Source: Cytobacillus sp. S13-E01
GTDB taxonomy: Bacteria; Bacillota; Bacilli; Bacillales; Bacillaceae_L
DNA length: 64,000 nucleotides
Assembly: GCF_029193815.1 (NCBI RefSeq)
Contig: NZ_JARFVC010000001.1
Location: 310,001-374,000, forward strand
Reading direction: 5' to 3'
Part shown: piece by piece, positions 26,199 through 35,093 of the stretch
Position numbering within the stretch: the first letter of the stretch is position 1
Layout of the letters: each line of letters begins with the position of its first letter
Program-made: the position numbers and the translations under genes
The notes under the pieces: generated by a model
What the model saw: only the letters and a program-made list of their open reading frames with translations
The model's database searches: none
Told to the model about the DNA's origin: nothing

Positions 26199-27872
26199 TC
26201 ACCCCTTAATTTTAGTTAATTCTTCTTCCTGCAGTTTTCGCCATAGAATTTTCCCGCTACTTGTTGTGGGGAAGGTTTTTTTAAATTCTATGTTTCGTGG
26301 ATATTTATAGGCAGCCATTTGTTCCTTCGACCATGCGATTATTTCTTGTTCAGCAATTTTCCCCTCATAGTTAGTTTGTAATATGATAAATGCTTTGACT
26401 GTTTCACCTCTTCTTTCGTCAGGTACTCCTACAACACACGCTTGTTGGACAGCGGGGTGTTTATATAAAAGCGATTCAACCTCGGTTGGCCAAACTTTAT
26501 AGCCTGAAGCGTTAATCATTCGTTTTACACGATCAACGATAAAAAAGTACCCTTCCTCATCCACTCTAGCAATATCACCTGTTCTAAAAAAACGCTTCCC
26601 ACCAATTTTCATGAAGGAACTTCTATTTTCGTCCTCTCGATTATAGTAGCCTTTAAATAGCTGTGGGCCATTAACAACAATTTCGCCTATTTCTCCAGTA
26701 TCTACTTCCACTAAACTTACAGGATCAATTATTCTAGCATCCACATCAAATGATGGAATACCCAGACACTGCAACTTCGGTCGATCTGGTGGATTAAAAT
26801 GTGTTTGTGATATCGTTTCTGATAAACCATAACCTTCAACAAAACGTAAGCCTGTCAAGTTAAATAATTTCTCTCCAACAGCTTCAGGGAGAGGGGCTCC
26901 TCCACCAGAAATGCCAGAAAGTGATGAAATATCATAATTTGATAGGGTTGGATTTGATAGGAAATCAATCAACATCGTACTTATATTGACCCAATGAGTA
27001 GTTTTCGTATGTTCAATTATTTTTGCAGCATATTCTCGGTCCCAACGGGTCATCACAACCACTGTCGCTCCAGAGTAGATTGGAGCAAGCATACTATGGA
27101 CCATTCCAGTAACATGGAATAATGGTAAAGTCATTAAACAAACCGCATCAGAAGTCCCATTCATCCAGTGGTAGGCACTCACTACATTTGCCTGGACTGT
27201 TTCGTTTGTATGAATACACCCTTTAGGCAATCCAGTTGTCCCTGAAGTATATGGGAGCACGGCGATATCAGTTGATTTTCCTTTATTTTCTCTGGGTACG
27301 TACCTGGCATCTAAGCAATCATTCCAAACAAAATAAGTAGACTGTGCAAATGTTAACCTAGGACAGCTTACTTCTTGAGGAAGACTGCCATCTTGCTCAC
27401 TTGTACCAACATAATCAGAGTAAGCAGCAACTATTACGTCTTTTAATGGCGTTGTTGTTAAGAGTGGCTCAACTCTTTCAAACAGTTCTTGACCGACCAA
27501 AGCATGTTTTACAGCACAATCCTTCACGTAAAAAGCTAGTTCTTCTGATGTATTCATAGGGTTAATAGGTACAACAACAGCTCTTAAGCGTATGATTGCA
27601 TGAAAGGCGATTATAAATTGGGGTGAATTTTGCATAAATAAAAGAACATGTTCACCTGCTTTAACACCCATTTTATGTTCAAGATAACCCGCAAGCGAGA
27701 TTACATCTTCATACAACTCACTGTAGGTGATTGTTGTTCCATAATAGTTCAGTGCCTCTTTTGAAGGATACCTCCTGGCTGACACTTCAAAATTATCGAA
27801 CAACGTTGTTTTGGGCACAGTTAATGTTTTGGATAACCGTTTAGGCCAAAATTCAAAATGATTTTGATTCAT
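26199..27872 (-). CDS. AMP-forming acyl-CoA ligase
   Basis: 557 residues, ANL superfamily. The P-loop YTSGTTGLPKG, GYGLSE, the FFRTGDIARVDEEGYF hinge region and GKILWRKLQ with the catalytic C-terminal Lys are present. It activates a carboxylic acid to an acyl-CoA with ATP. The sequence alone does not fix the chain length or aromatic preference. Start overlaps the esterase stop by one base (TAATG) and its stop lies 5 nt before the lactonase start, so translation is tightly coupled. Confidence 0.87.
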   Translation of the reverse strand: MNQNHFEFWPKRLSKTLTVPKTTLFDNFEVSARRYPSKEALNYYGTTITYSELYEDVISLAGYLEHKMGVKAGEHVLLFMQNSPQFIIAFHAIIRLRAVVVPINPMNTSEELAFYVKDCAVKHALVGQELFERVEPLLTTTPLKDVIVAAYSDYVGTSEQDGSLPQEVSCPRLTFAQSTYFVWNDCLDARYVPRENKGKSTDIAVLPYTSGTTGLPKGCIHTNETVQANVVSAYHWMNGTSDAVCLMTLPLFHVTGMVHSMLAPIYSGATVVVMTRWDREYAAKIIEHTKTTHWVNISTMLIDFLSNPTLSNYDISSLSGISGGGAPLPEAVGEKLFNLTGLRFVEGYGLSETISQTHFNPPDRPKLQCLGIPSFDVDARIIDPVSLVEVDTGEIGEIVVNGPQLFKGYYNREDENRSSFMKIGGKRFFRTGDIARVDEEGYFFIVDRVKRMINASGYKVWPTEVESLLYKHPAVQQACVVGVPDERRGETVKAFIILQTNYEGKIAEQEIIAWSKEQMAAYKYPRNIEFKKTFPTTSSGKILWRKLQEEELTKIKG

Positions 27873-28831
27873 TATTTCACCTCGTCTTTCACTTTTGCTT
27901 CAAACACTCCTCTTAAAGAATTTCCTACATGCTCAACTGCTACTTTACCTTGATCAAGAAGTGCAAACATACTAACAAAACCATGAATCATACCGTCATA
28001 GCATTTATATTCAGTTTCAACTCCAGCCCCAGACAAAGAATCAGCATATGCTTTACCTTCATCACGAAGTGGATCAAATCCTGCAGTAATGATTAATGCT
28101 CGCGGCAAATCACGTTTATCCTCAATTTGTAATGGTGCAGCAAGCGGATTTCTAACATCTTCGGGACCATTTAAATAACAATCTCTAAACCAGTTCATAG
28201 CAGATTTTGTTAAAAAATATCCCTCTGAAAACAATTGATAAGATTCTGTATTTCCGAAATTGGTTGCGGGATATAGGAGTACTTGATAAGTTATACTTGG
28301 TGCACCTTCTTGCTTAGCAAGATAAGAAACGGCAGCAGCTAAATTTCCACCGGCACTATCGCCACCCACAGCTAATCTCGAAGAATCAACATTAATGGAC
28401 CCAGCATTTTCATATACCCATTTCGTTGCTGCAAACGCATCATTTACGGCAGTTGGAAATTTATGTTCTGGCGCTAGGCTATAATCAACAGAAACAACCA
28501 CACACTGGGCTGTATTTGCAATTTCTCGACATAGAGGATCATGACTATCTAAGTCTCCAATAACCCAGCCACCGCCATGAAAATAAACAAGTACAGGAAG
28601 TGGTCCTTCTCCTTTTGGTGTATATATTCTAATGTCAATATCACCATTAGCCCCTTCAATTGTTTTATTTTCAATTTTGTAAACTGGTATTTCTGGTACA
28701 CCATAACGTAACCTCTCTTGTGAAACTCCAAAGGCCTCACGAGCGAGTTTTGGAGAGAGAGTTTCCAATGCAGGTGCTCCTGCTGCAGCCATCATATCAA
28801 GTAATACTTTCGCTTGTGGATCTAATGTCAT
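27872..28831 (-). CDS. Alpha/beta hydrolase of the hormone-sensitive lipase family
   Basis: 319 residues. The oxyanion motif HGGG (YFHGGGWVIGDLDSHD), nucleophile elbow GDSAGG, Asp in GFDPLRDEG and His in DGMIHGFV complete the catalytic triad of family IV esterases. It should hydrolyse short acyl esters or lactone-like compounds in the cytoplasm. AAAGGGG sits 8 nt before the ATG. It is the first enzyme gene after the binding protein of the LIV-type importer, and a hairpin lies in the gap. Confidence 0.86.
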   Translation of the reverse strand: MTLDPQAKVLLDMMAAAGAPALETLSPKLAREAFGVSQERLRYGVPEIPVYKIENKTIEGANGDIDIRIYTPKGEGPLPVLVYFHGGGWVIGDLDSHDPLCREIANTAQCVVVSVDYSLAPEHKFPTAVNDAFAATKWVYENAGSINVDSSRLAVGGDSAGGNLAAAVSYLAKQEGAPSITYQVLLYPATNFGNTESYQLFSEGYFLTKSAMNWFRDCYLNGPEDVRNPLAAPLQIEDKRDLPRALIITAGFDPLRDEGKAYADSLSGAGVETEYKCYDGMIHGFVSMFALLDQGKVAVEHVGNSLRGVFEAKVKDEVK

Positions 28832-28863
28832 TTAAATACCCCTTTCCCATCTTTACTTAGTGC

Positions 28864-28899
28864 TCTCCTACAAAACTCTTAATTTTGTCTTGTAGGAGA
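28864..28899 (-). other. Strong intercistronic hairpin without T-run
   Basis: TCTCCTACAA / TTGTAGGAGA perfect 10-bp arms (28864-28873 with 28890-28899). On the minus strand it is not followed by a T-tract, so it may protect the 3' end of the binding-protein mRNA rather than terminate. Confidence 0.6.
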
Positions 28900-28910
28900 A
28901 CATATTCTTT

Positions 28911-30128
28911 TTATTCGCCGCCAATATTCACAAATTCACCGTTTTCAATTGCTGCTACAGAAGGCTTCCAGTTAAATCTACCGTTATCTAAACCAGTAAG
29001 ATGCCATACCATTTGCTCATCTTCTAGAGCATCAATTCCAGCTTCAACATTTTCCATAATTTTCTTAGGATCTGAGACAGTACCTGCTGCTTGCATTGCC
29101 TTTACTAAGACATGTAATGTTTGATAGTTAAACGCACCTTCAGCTGTTGGGATTCTACCAAACTCTTCTTCATACTTAGCTCTAAACGTTTGACCACCAG
29201 GAGCATCACTTATATAAATAGGCATTGTTCCTACTGCTCCCTCAAATAAATCGTAACCACCAAGGACTGGCTCCATTTCTTCAAATTTTGCTTGGTCCAT
29301 GATCATAAAGCCACCTTTAAAGCCAAGCTCACGTGCTTGTTTAATAACTAGTGCTGTCGGTTGTGATGGTCCACCAACGAATAATACATCTGGGTTTTTA
29401 CTCAACGCGTTTGTAACAATTGTGAAAAAGTCAGTATCTTTACTAAAGTCAATCGATCCCTCGAATACCACTTCTCCCCCATTTTCTTCCCATACTGGAA
29501 CAATTGTTTCTGTCCAGTCTTTTCCATACTGAGTAGCCGTAGGTAATACGGCTAACTTCTTCCCAAAACGCTCCATCTGATATTTTGTAAATGGCTCTGG
29601 GTAAGCACTATAAGCAGGTGGAATACTAAGTGTTAAAGGATTATTCTGGTCTTGTACCTTTGGCTCACTCGTATAAGCACTGATTATAAAGTTTTCTTGC
29701 TCATTAAACACTTGGGTTGCGAAAATACCGCCACTATGAGGTACGAAAATAATAGGTGTCTGATTTTCCTGAACGAGTCTTCTTGCGTTTGTTGCCGTTT
29801 CATTCGGTAAGTATTTGTCATCTAGTTTCACTACATTAATTTTATAAGTCTCTCCATTCACTTCAAACCCTGTTTCATTGATTTCATCGGCCGCCATCGT
29901 TACACCACTAAGTGTGTTTTCTCCATAAAAGGCTGCTGGTCCGCTTAATGGGCCACTAAACCCGATGTTTACAACTTTCGCTTCGGTTGTTGCAGGTTCT
30001 TCTTTTTCTTCTTCTGTAGGTTGAGGATCATTTGTCGCTGGTGATGCTGGTGTATTTGTACCACTAGAACAAGCTGCCAGCATTAAAATAAAGACTAGAA
30101 ACAGTACGAATGAAAATAATTTTTTCAT
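28911..30128 (-). CDS. LIV-type ABC transporter substrate-binding lipoprotein
   Basis: 405 residues. Lipoprotein signal with LMLAAC (C20), then a low-complexity Thr/Pro/Glu linker, then a type I periplasmic-binding fold: NIGFSGPLSGPAAFYGENTLSGV, FVPHSGGIFA, VLFVGGPSQPTALV. Homologues bind branched amino acids, amides or aromatic and aliphatic acids. The linked esterase, ligase and lactonase suggest a carboxylate or ester-like ligand here. It is the fifth gene after the two permeases and two ATPases. Confidence 0.87.
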   Translation of the reverse strand: MKKLFSFVLFLVFILMLAACSSGTNTPASPATNDPQPTEEEKEEPATTEAKVVNIGFSGPLSGPAAFYGENTLSGVTMAADEINETGFEVNGETYKINVVKLDDKYLPNETATNARRLVQENQTPIIFVPHSGGIFATQVFNEQENFIISAYTSEPKVQDQNNPLTLSIPPAYSAYPEPFTKYQMERFGKKLAVLPTATQYGKDWTETIVPVWEENGGEVVFEGSIDFSKDTDFFTIVTNALSKNPDVLFVGGPSQPTALVIKQARELGFKGGFMIMDQAKFEEMEPVLGGYDLFEGAVGTMPIYISDAPGGQTFRAKYEEEFGRIPTAEGAFNYQTLHVLVKAMQAAGTVSDPKKIMENVEAGIDALEDEQMVWHLTGLDNGRFNWKPSVAAIENGEFVNIGGE

Positions 30129-30195
30129 TTGGTTTCCCCCTTTTAATTAGGTATCAAGTAAAGATTACGCAACTCTAAGAAGTTGAAAAAAGACA

Positions 30196-30208
30196 GGATC
30201 ACCTCCTT
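30196..30208 (-). promoter_or_regulatory. Orphan full-length Shine-Dalgarno sequence (possible mRNA stabiliser)
   Basis: Minus strand AAGGAGGTGATCC is the complement of the 16S rRNA 3' end over 13 nt. No start codon follows within usual reach and the binding-protein ATG is 68 nt away with its own ribosome site. Part of it pairs in a small hairpin (30205-30218). Confidence 0.45.
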
Positions 30209-30227
30209 AGTAGTAAGGATTAAAGAT

Positions 30228-30935
30228 TTATGCACCAATATATGCTTTCCTTACTTGATCATTATTAAATAGCTCCTCCTTAGACCCAACAAGAACAATT
30301 CTTCCGTTTTCAATAACATAGCCACGGTTTGAAACCTGCAGGGCTGCATTTGCATTTTGTTCTGCTAACAATACTGTCGTACCTTTCTCATTTATTTGTT
30401 GAATAATCGTAAACATTTGTTCAACAATTAAAGGGGCAAGCCCTAGAGAAGGTTCATCAAACATTAATAATTTTGGATTTGACATTAATGCACGGCCTAT
30501 CGCTAACATCTGTTGTTGTCCACCACTTAAAGAACCTGCAGGCTGGTTTCGCTTATCATGCAAAATTGGAAACAGCTCATAAACTTGTTCTAATTCCTGT
30601 TTTAAAAGTGCTTTGTTTCTTCGATACACATAGCCACCCATTTTCAAATTTTCATAGACGGACATATCAGAGAATAATTTTCTTCCTTCAGCGCACTGCA
30701 CGATTCCTTTGTGAACTAGCTTATGGGGAGACTTGCCGCCTATTTGCTCATCAATAAAGTGAATTTCCCCATTTTCTGGTTTTGAAAGTCCTGATATCGT
30801 GCGAAATAAAGTACTTTTACCAGCCCCATTTGCACCTAATAAAACAACGAGTTCTCCTTGGTTTACCTCCATATTTATATCCTTTAAAGCTTGAAATTGA
30901 CCATAGTTTACAGAAACATTAGCTAGTTTTAGCAT
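30228..30935 (-). CDS. livF: LIV-type ABC transporter ATPase (LivF)
   Basis: 235 residues, the short LivF length. Walker A GANGAGKST, signature LSGGQQQMLAIGRAL and Walker B LLMFDEPSLGLAP. The AEGRKLF segment after the Q-loop region is typical of LivF. Its start overlaps livG by 17 nt, and AGGAGG precedes the ATG. Works with LivG to energise the LivH/LivM channel. Confidence 0.9.
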   Translation of the reverse strand: MLKLANVSVNYGQFQALKDINMEVNQGELVVLLGANGAGKSTLFRTISGLSKPENGEIHFIDEQIGGKSPHKLVHKGIVQCAEGRKLFSDMSVYENLKMGGYVYRRNKALLKQELEQVYELFPILHDKRNQPAGSLSGGQQQMLAIGRALMSNPKLLMFDEPSLGLAPLIVEQMFTIIQQINEKGTTVLLAEQNANAALQVSNRGYVIENGRIVLVGSKEELFNNDQVRKAYIGA

Positions 30936-31692
30936 TTTTGCTACCTCCTAGATATGCTTCAATGACATGTTCATTGTTTTTAATTTCTGAAGGTGTTCCT
31001 TCCGCAATTTTTTTGCCATGATTTAAAACCATTATTTTATTTGCTAGATTCATAATCATTTGCATTTTGTGTTCAATGAGGCAAATTGTTACACCATGCT
31101 TCGCCATTTTTTCAATTAATTCTGCTAATCCGTCAGTTTCATCAGGGTTAACACCTGCAGCCGGTTCATCAAGTAAAACTAGTTCTGGACTTGTCGCTAA
31201 GGCTAATGCAAATGCGACCCTTTTTTGGGCCTCCTGTGAAATCAGTCCGATTGGTTCATAGGCTAAATGAGACACTCCAACGAAGTCTAATGCTTCTACT
31301 GCCTTATCTAGACATTCTTGCTCTTCACGTTTTTCACGCTTTGTTCGAAAAATCGCATCGAAAATACCAGATTTCGTACGTAAACGATTTCCGATTATCA
31401 CATTATCTAGCACGGTAGCCTGAGAAAAAAGATTGGTTGTCTGAAAGGTTCTACCAATTCCTAATTTAGCAACCTTATTTGGTGAAAGCTTTGTAATATT
31501 TTCACCTTTGAACGTAATATTTCCTGAAGTCGGAGGATGAAAGCCACTTATTAAATTGAAAAAAGTAGACTTTCCAGCTCCATTTGGACCAATAATTGCA
31601 GTTATTTTCCCTTTCTCCACTTCAAGGTCCACATCATGGACCGCCGTTAGACCGCCGAAGGATTTTGTGAGGTTTTCTATTTTCACTAACAT
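30919..31692 (-). CDS. livG: LIV-type ABC transporter ATPase (LivG)
   Basis: 257 residues. Walker A GPNGAGKST, Walker B LVLLDEPAAGVNPDET and an H-loop in CLIEHKMQMI. The signature position reads ISQEAQKRVAFALAL instead of LSGGQQRR, an unusual degenerate ABC signature worth noting. GRTFQTTNLF is the LivG Q-loop. The stop-start junction with livM is TAATG. Confidence 0.88.
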   Translation of the reverse strand: MLVKIENLTKSFGGLTAVHDVDLEVEKGKITAIIGPNGAGKSTFFNLISGFHPPTSGNITFKGENITKLSPNKVAKLGIGRTFQTTNLFSQATVLDNVIIGNRLRTKSGIFDAIFRTKREKREEQECLDKAVEALDFVGVSHLAYEPIGLISQEAQKRVAFALALATSPELVLLDEPAAGVNPDETDGLAELIEKMAKHGVTICLIEHKMQMIMNLANKIMVLNHGKKIAEGTPSEIKNNEHVIEAYLGGSKNAKTS

Positions 31693-32690
31693 TATCCGGC
31701 CTCCTCTATGTTTGAGTTAACATTTTTAACCTTTTTAGACTTTTTTCGATTGAGATAATGTTTTAAATCAACATAACCTCCAACCAGACCTCTAGGGTAA
31801 AAGAGCATAATTAAGACAACAATCGGTCCGAATAAAACCATTCGATATTCCTCTAAGAATTGCAGTGATTGCGTTAGCCATACAACTAAGAAAGTTCCTA
31901 ATATCGGCCCTGTAAGTGTACCAATTCCACCTACTAGCAAGTACAATAGCAATTCAAATGTGACCGTAATTGCTGAAATATCTGGTCCAATAAATCGAAT
32001 AAATGATGAATACAAAGCTCCAGCAAGTCCCGCAAAGAATGAGGATAATGCAAACGCAAGCAGTTGGTTTTTCATAATAGAAATTCCAATTGTCCTTGCC
32101 AGTTCTTCACTATTCCTAATCGCAACCAAAGTTCTCCCGAATAAGGAATGAGCAATTCTCTTTACAATGAAGATTGTAAGTATTAAAAAGAATAGAACTA
32201 AGTAATATTGTGAAACGATGTTTGTAAATGTGATTGGACCAATAGCATCTGGTGATGGAATCCCAATTAATCCACGAACACCACCTGTTAAATCGTCCCA
32301 TTTATCAATAATCAAATAAATAATAACTCCTACACACATCGTATAAATTGCAAAAAAGTGACTTCTTGTTCGTAAAGCAACTATTCCAACTAGTAGGCCT
32401 GCAACCCCAGATATAAGACAGGCTAATGGAAAGGCTAGCCAAAAGTTCATACCTGCTTTAACCGTAAGTAATCCTAAAGAATATGCACCAATTGCGAAAA
32501 AACCTGCATGAGCGAGTGACAATTGGCCAGTGTATCCGGAAATAATATTCAATCCATAAACCGCAATTGACCAAATAAACACGAGAATCATAACTTGATT
32601 ATAGTAATTATTTTGAGTAACCAACGGGAATAGAATGGCTAATACTAACAAAATCAAAAGGACGTTTTTATTAGAAAATACTCTCCCCAT
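31692..32690 (-). CDS. livM: LIV-type ABC transporter permease (LivM)
   Basis: 332 residues, eight or more membrane segments. NIISGYTGQLSLAHAGFFAIGAY is the LivM hallmark near residues 48-70, with GGIGTLTGPILG in the C-terminal third. A basic tail (LNRKKSKKVKN) is cytosolic. TAATG overlap with livH upstream and livG downstream. Inner-membrane channel subunit. Confidence 0.9.
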   Translation of the reverse strand: MGRVFSNKNVLLILLVLAILFPLVTQNNYYNQVMILVFIWSIAVYGLNIISGYTGQLSLAHAGFFAIGAYSLGLLTVKAGMNFWLAFPLACLISGVAGLLVGIVALRTRSHFFAIYTMCVGVIIYLIIDKWDDLTGGVRGLIGIPSPDAIGPITFTNIVSQYYLVLFFLILTIFIVKRIAHSLFGRTLVAIRNSEELARTIGISIMKNQLLAFALSSFFAGLAGALYSSFIRFIGPDISAITVTFELLLYLLVGGIGTLTGPILGTFLVVWLTQSLQFLEEYRMVLFGPIVVLIMLFYPRGLVGGYVDLKHYLNRKKSKKVKNVNSNIEEAG

Positions 32691-33553
32691 TAATGAACCC
32701 CCTTAGAAAATAATCCAGTTGGTTTTACCGTCAAAATAACAACTAATAGCATGAATGCAATGATGTCTTTGTAATCATTAGAAAGATAGGTAGCACCAAG
32801 ACTTTCTGACAAGCCAAGTAAAAATCCTCCTACGATTGCTCCAGGTATACTCCCCATACCGCCAATAATAATGATGACAAATGCTTTCATAATAACGAGA
32901 TTACCCATTGTTGGAAAAACGAGATTGATAGGTGAAGCAAGCGAAGCTGCTGCTGCAGCTAAACCTCCAGCAATTGCAAAAGTTAACATAGCAACTTGAT
33001 TTGAGTTAATTCCTACTAAAAATGCGCCTTCACGATTTTGAGCCATCGCAATAATTGAAGCGCCTACCATCGTACGTGTAAGGAACAAATGAAGAGCAAC
33101 CATTAGAATGATCGCAGCAATAATGATTAATATCCTTTGAACAGTTACCGTTAAGCCGAATACCGTAACAATATCCTCGTATGGTGAAGGCATTCGTCGA
33201 TATTCTGTTCCCCATACTAATTGGGCTAGTGATTCTAAAAACATCAGGATCCCAATTGCAGCCACCATAACTCTCATGGGATTAAGATTTCCAAGCTTTT
33301 GAAAAACAAACCTCTCACATAAAATGCCAATTAAGGCTACTAGTATAATAGAGAGAAACATGGCAATCCAGTAATTCATACCAGCATTTGTCATAAGAAG
33401 TAACGTAAAATACGCACCAATCATGTAAAATGCGCCATGAGCAAAATTCGGAACATGCAATATTCCAAATACTAATGTAAGTCCTAATGCAACAAGACTG
33501 TAAACGCTTCCAATGGTTAGGCCATTTAACAGTTGTTGAAATAATAGCTCCAT
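32690..33553 (-). CDS. livH: LIV-type ABC transporter permease (LivH)
   Basis: 287 residues, about eight membrane segments. LLNGLTIGSVYSLVALGLTLVFG near the start, VPNFAHGAFYMIGAY, and GGMGSIPGAIVGGFLLG are LivH hallmarks. It is the first gene of the importer-esterase-ligase-lactonase operon (33553 down to 25192). The gap upstream is filled by repeats, so its promoter must lie close to 33560-33800; no clear -35/-10 pair was found. Confidence 0.9.
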   Translation of the reverse strand: MELLFQQLLNGLTIGSVYSLVALGLTLVFGILHVPNFAHGAFYMIGAYFTLLLMTNAGMNYWIAMFLSIILVALIGILCERFVFQKLGNLNPMRVMVAAIGILMFLESLAQLVWGTEYRRMPSPYEDIVTVFGLTVTVQRILIIIAAIILMVALHLFLTRTMVGASIIAMAQNREGAFLVGINSNQVAMLTFAIAGGLAAAAASLASPINLVFPTMGNLVIMKAFVIIIIGGMGSIPGAIVGGFLLGLSESLGATYLSNDYKDIIAFMLLVVILTVKPTGLFSKGVH

Positions 33554-33627
33554 TCTTTCACTCCTCGCAGATTAATTTAAGGATAATTTGAGAATACCCC
33601 AGTTACCTAACTGAGTATTTTTTATAT

Positions 33628-33849
33628 TCAGTTAATTTTAAGCGTCCCTTTGTCTTTTTTACTTTTTTCTAGTGCGGCTACTTGATAATACACAATAATT
33701 GCTATTAAACAAATAATGATGTGCAGACTGAAAGTAGAGCCATACTCTATATAAATGCCCTTCCAAAATGGAGCAAACTGTATAGCTTGGTTTGAAAATG
33801 TGTCTAGCAGAAGTAAGAAAAGCGCAGGGCGCCCGCCTATCGGCGACAA
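33628..33849 (-). pseudogene. Possible remnant of a small membrane protein joined to a repeat
   Basis: The open frame has 73 codons, but the first ~12 (MSPIGGRPALFL) are read from the family A repeat. The rest looks protein-like: SNQAIQFAPFWKG, then one membrane helix (SLHIIICLIAIIVYYQVA) and a charged tail EKSKKDKG. No ribosome site fits the start. It may be the 3' end of an older gene whose 5' part was lost where the repeat lies. I do not recognise the parent. Confidence 0.35.
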
Positions 33850-33976
33850 GCATAAGACAAGCAGGCTGGAAGGTTGTTCTTTACCTTCCGGACGGATTGG
33901 CTTATGACCTCGAGTCGATGGCGCCCGGAGCTAGACACTAAAACTTGGTACAAATTTTTATACTTTCTTATCTTTT
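33817..33976 (+). repeat. Family A structured repeat, copy 4 (short form, tail 2)
   Basis: GAAAAGCGCAGGGCGCCCGCC head, CTGGAAGG ... CCTTCCGGAC hairpin, GATGGCGCCCGGAGCTAGAC and tail 2 (ACTAAAACTTGGTACAAA ... TATCTTTT). Nearly identical to copy 6. Confidence 0.88.
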
Positions 33977-34009
33977 AAGAAAAGCGCAGAGCGCCCATGC
34001 GCTTTTCTT
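33977..34009. terminator. Perfect hairpin built on a family A head sequence
   Basis: AAGAAAAGCGC (33977-33987) pairs perfectly with GCGCTTTTCTT (33999-34009). It reads as a terminator on the minus strand, downstream of the quinone-oxidoreductase-like gene. Confidence 0.55.
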
Positions 34010-34109
34010 AGCTAATCAGAATTTATATCCATAAATTCTAAAACGTATAAGTGCAACTACGCCTCTGTCTTCGCCCTTTGGGCTCGCCACTCGGCGAGTT
34101 TTCTTTAAG
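34010..34109 (-). repeat. Family B intergenic repeat, copy 2
   Basis: Minus strand: AAAGAAAACTCGCCGAGTGG, GCCCAAAGGGC, GTAGTTGCACTTAT, then a palindrome GAATTTAT/ATAAATTC and GATTAGCTAA. The repeat supplies the TAA stop of the adjacent gene. Confidence 0.75.
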
Positions 34110-35079
34110 GTACTAAGATTAGTTTTCCTTTTGTTTTTCTTCCTTGAAGTAGTTCATGAACAGATGCTGCCTCTTCTAATTTGTACACGCCGCCAATAGT
34201 TAGCTTTAACTGACCATTCTTTACATATGATAAAAGCTCCTGTAAGCTTGCCTGAAATAGGGAAGGCTTTCTCATTATTTGTGGTAAGAAAAAGCCTATA
34301 ACTGACTGATTCTTTGCCATTAATGATGATGGGTACAGCCTGCTTTGCTCACCACTAGCAACACCATAAATAACAATCCTCCCAAATGGTGCGAGGCAAG
34401 CTACTGTTTTCTGAAAGATATCACCACCAGCCATTTCGAGGGCAACGTCAACACCTTTTCCATTTGTATAAGCAAGGACCTGTTTTTCCCAGCCTTCTGT
34501 TGTGTAGTTAACTAGTTGATCAGCTCCAAGCTCACTAGCTAAAGCCAGCTTTTCATCTGAACTAGCTGTTGCAATCACTGAACCCGCTCCAAATAACTTC
34601 GCAAGTTGAATAGCAATTGTCCCAACTCCCCCAGCAGCTGCGTGAATTAACACAGTTTCGCCCTTTTCAATTCTCCCCATCGTTTTTAAAATGTGATAAG
34701 CACTTAACCCTTGTAGTGGAAGAGCAACTGCATAATTAAAGTCTACTCCTTCGGGTAAAGGAATTAACGAGCGTTCATGAGCAACTGCATAGTCCGCATA
34801 GCCATTAGAATCGATTAGGGTAACTACACGTGTTCCGACTTTAACTGAAGTTACATTCTCACCTACTTCAACAATCACACCAGCAACCTCTGCACCTGGA
34901 ATAAAAGGCAATGGTGTATTTATAACATATTGACCTTCTCTTCGTGCTGTATCTGCATAATTTACTCCTACTGCTTTCACTTCTATCAGTACTTCATTTG
35001 CATTTGGTGTTGGTCTTTCAACCTCAACAAATCTTAGAACTTCTGGTCCACCAAATTCAGTTAATTGAATAGCTTTCAT
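34105..35079 (-). CDS. Quinone oxidoreductase-like MDR-family enzyme
   Basis: 324 residues from the ATG at 35079 (AAGGAG 9 nt upstream; an ATG 9 nt earlier overlaps that site). Zinc-free medium-chain dehydrogenase/reductase: MKAIQLTEFGGPEVL start, PFIPGAEVAGVI, and the NADPH-binding AAAGGVGTIAIQLAK. Lacks the structural and catalytic zinc cysteines. Likely an NADPH-dependent reductase of quinones or enoyl compounds; in this operon an enoyl-CoA or enone substrate is plausible. Last gene of the first beta-oxidation operon. Confidence 0.82.
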   Translation of the reverse strand: MKAIQLTEFGGPEVLRFVEVERPTPNANEVLIEVKAVGVNYADTARREGQYVINTPLPFIPGAEVAGVIVEVGENVTSVKVGTRVVTLIDSNGYADYAVAHERSLIPLPEGVDFNYAVALPLQGLSAYHILKTMGRIEKGETVLIHAAAGGVGTIAIQLAKLFGAGSVIATASSDEKLALASELGADQLVNYTTEGWEKQVLAYTNGKGVDVALEMAGGDIFQKTVACLAPFGRIVIYGVASGEQSRLYPSSLMAKNQSVIGFFLPQIMRKPSLFQASLQELLSYVKNGQLKLTIGGVYKLEEAASVHELLQGRKTKGKLILVP

Positions 35080-35093
35080 GAATTTCATCTCCT

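Noticed and set aside
28911-33553. Simple branched-chain amino acid transporter assignment
   Set aside because: The LIV family is clear, but the operon with esterase, CoA ligase and lactonase makes an amino acid ligand uncertain, so no amino acid specificity was assigned.
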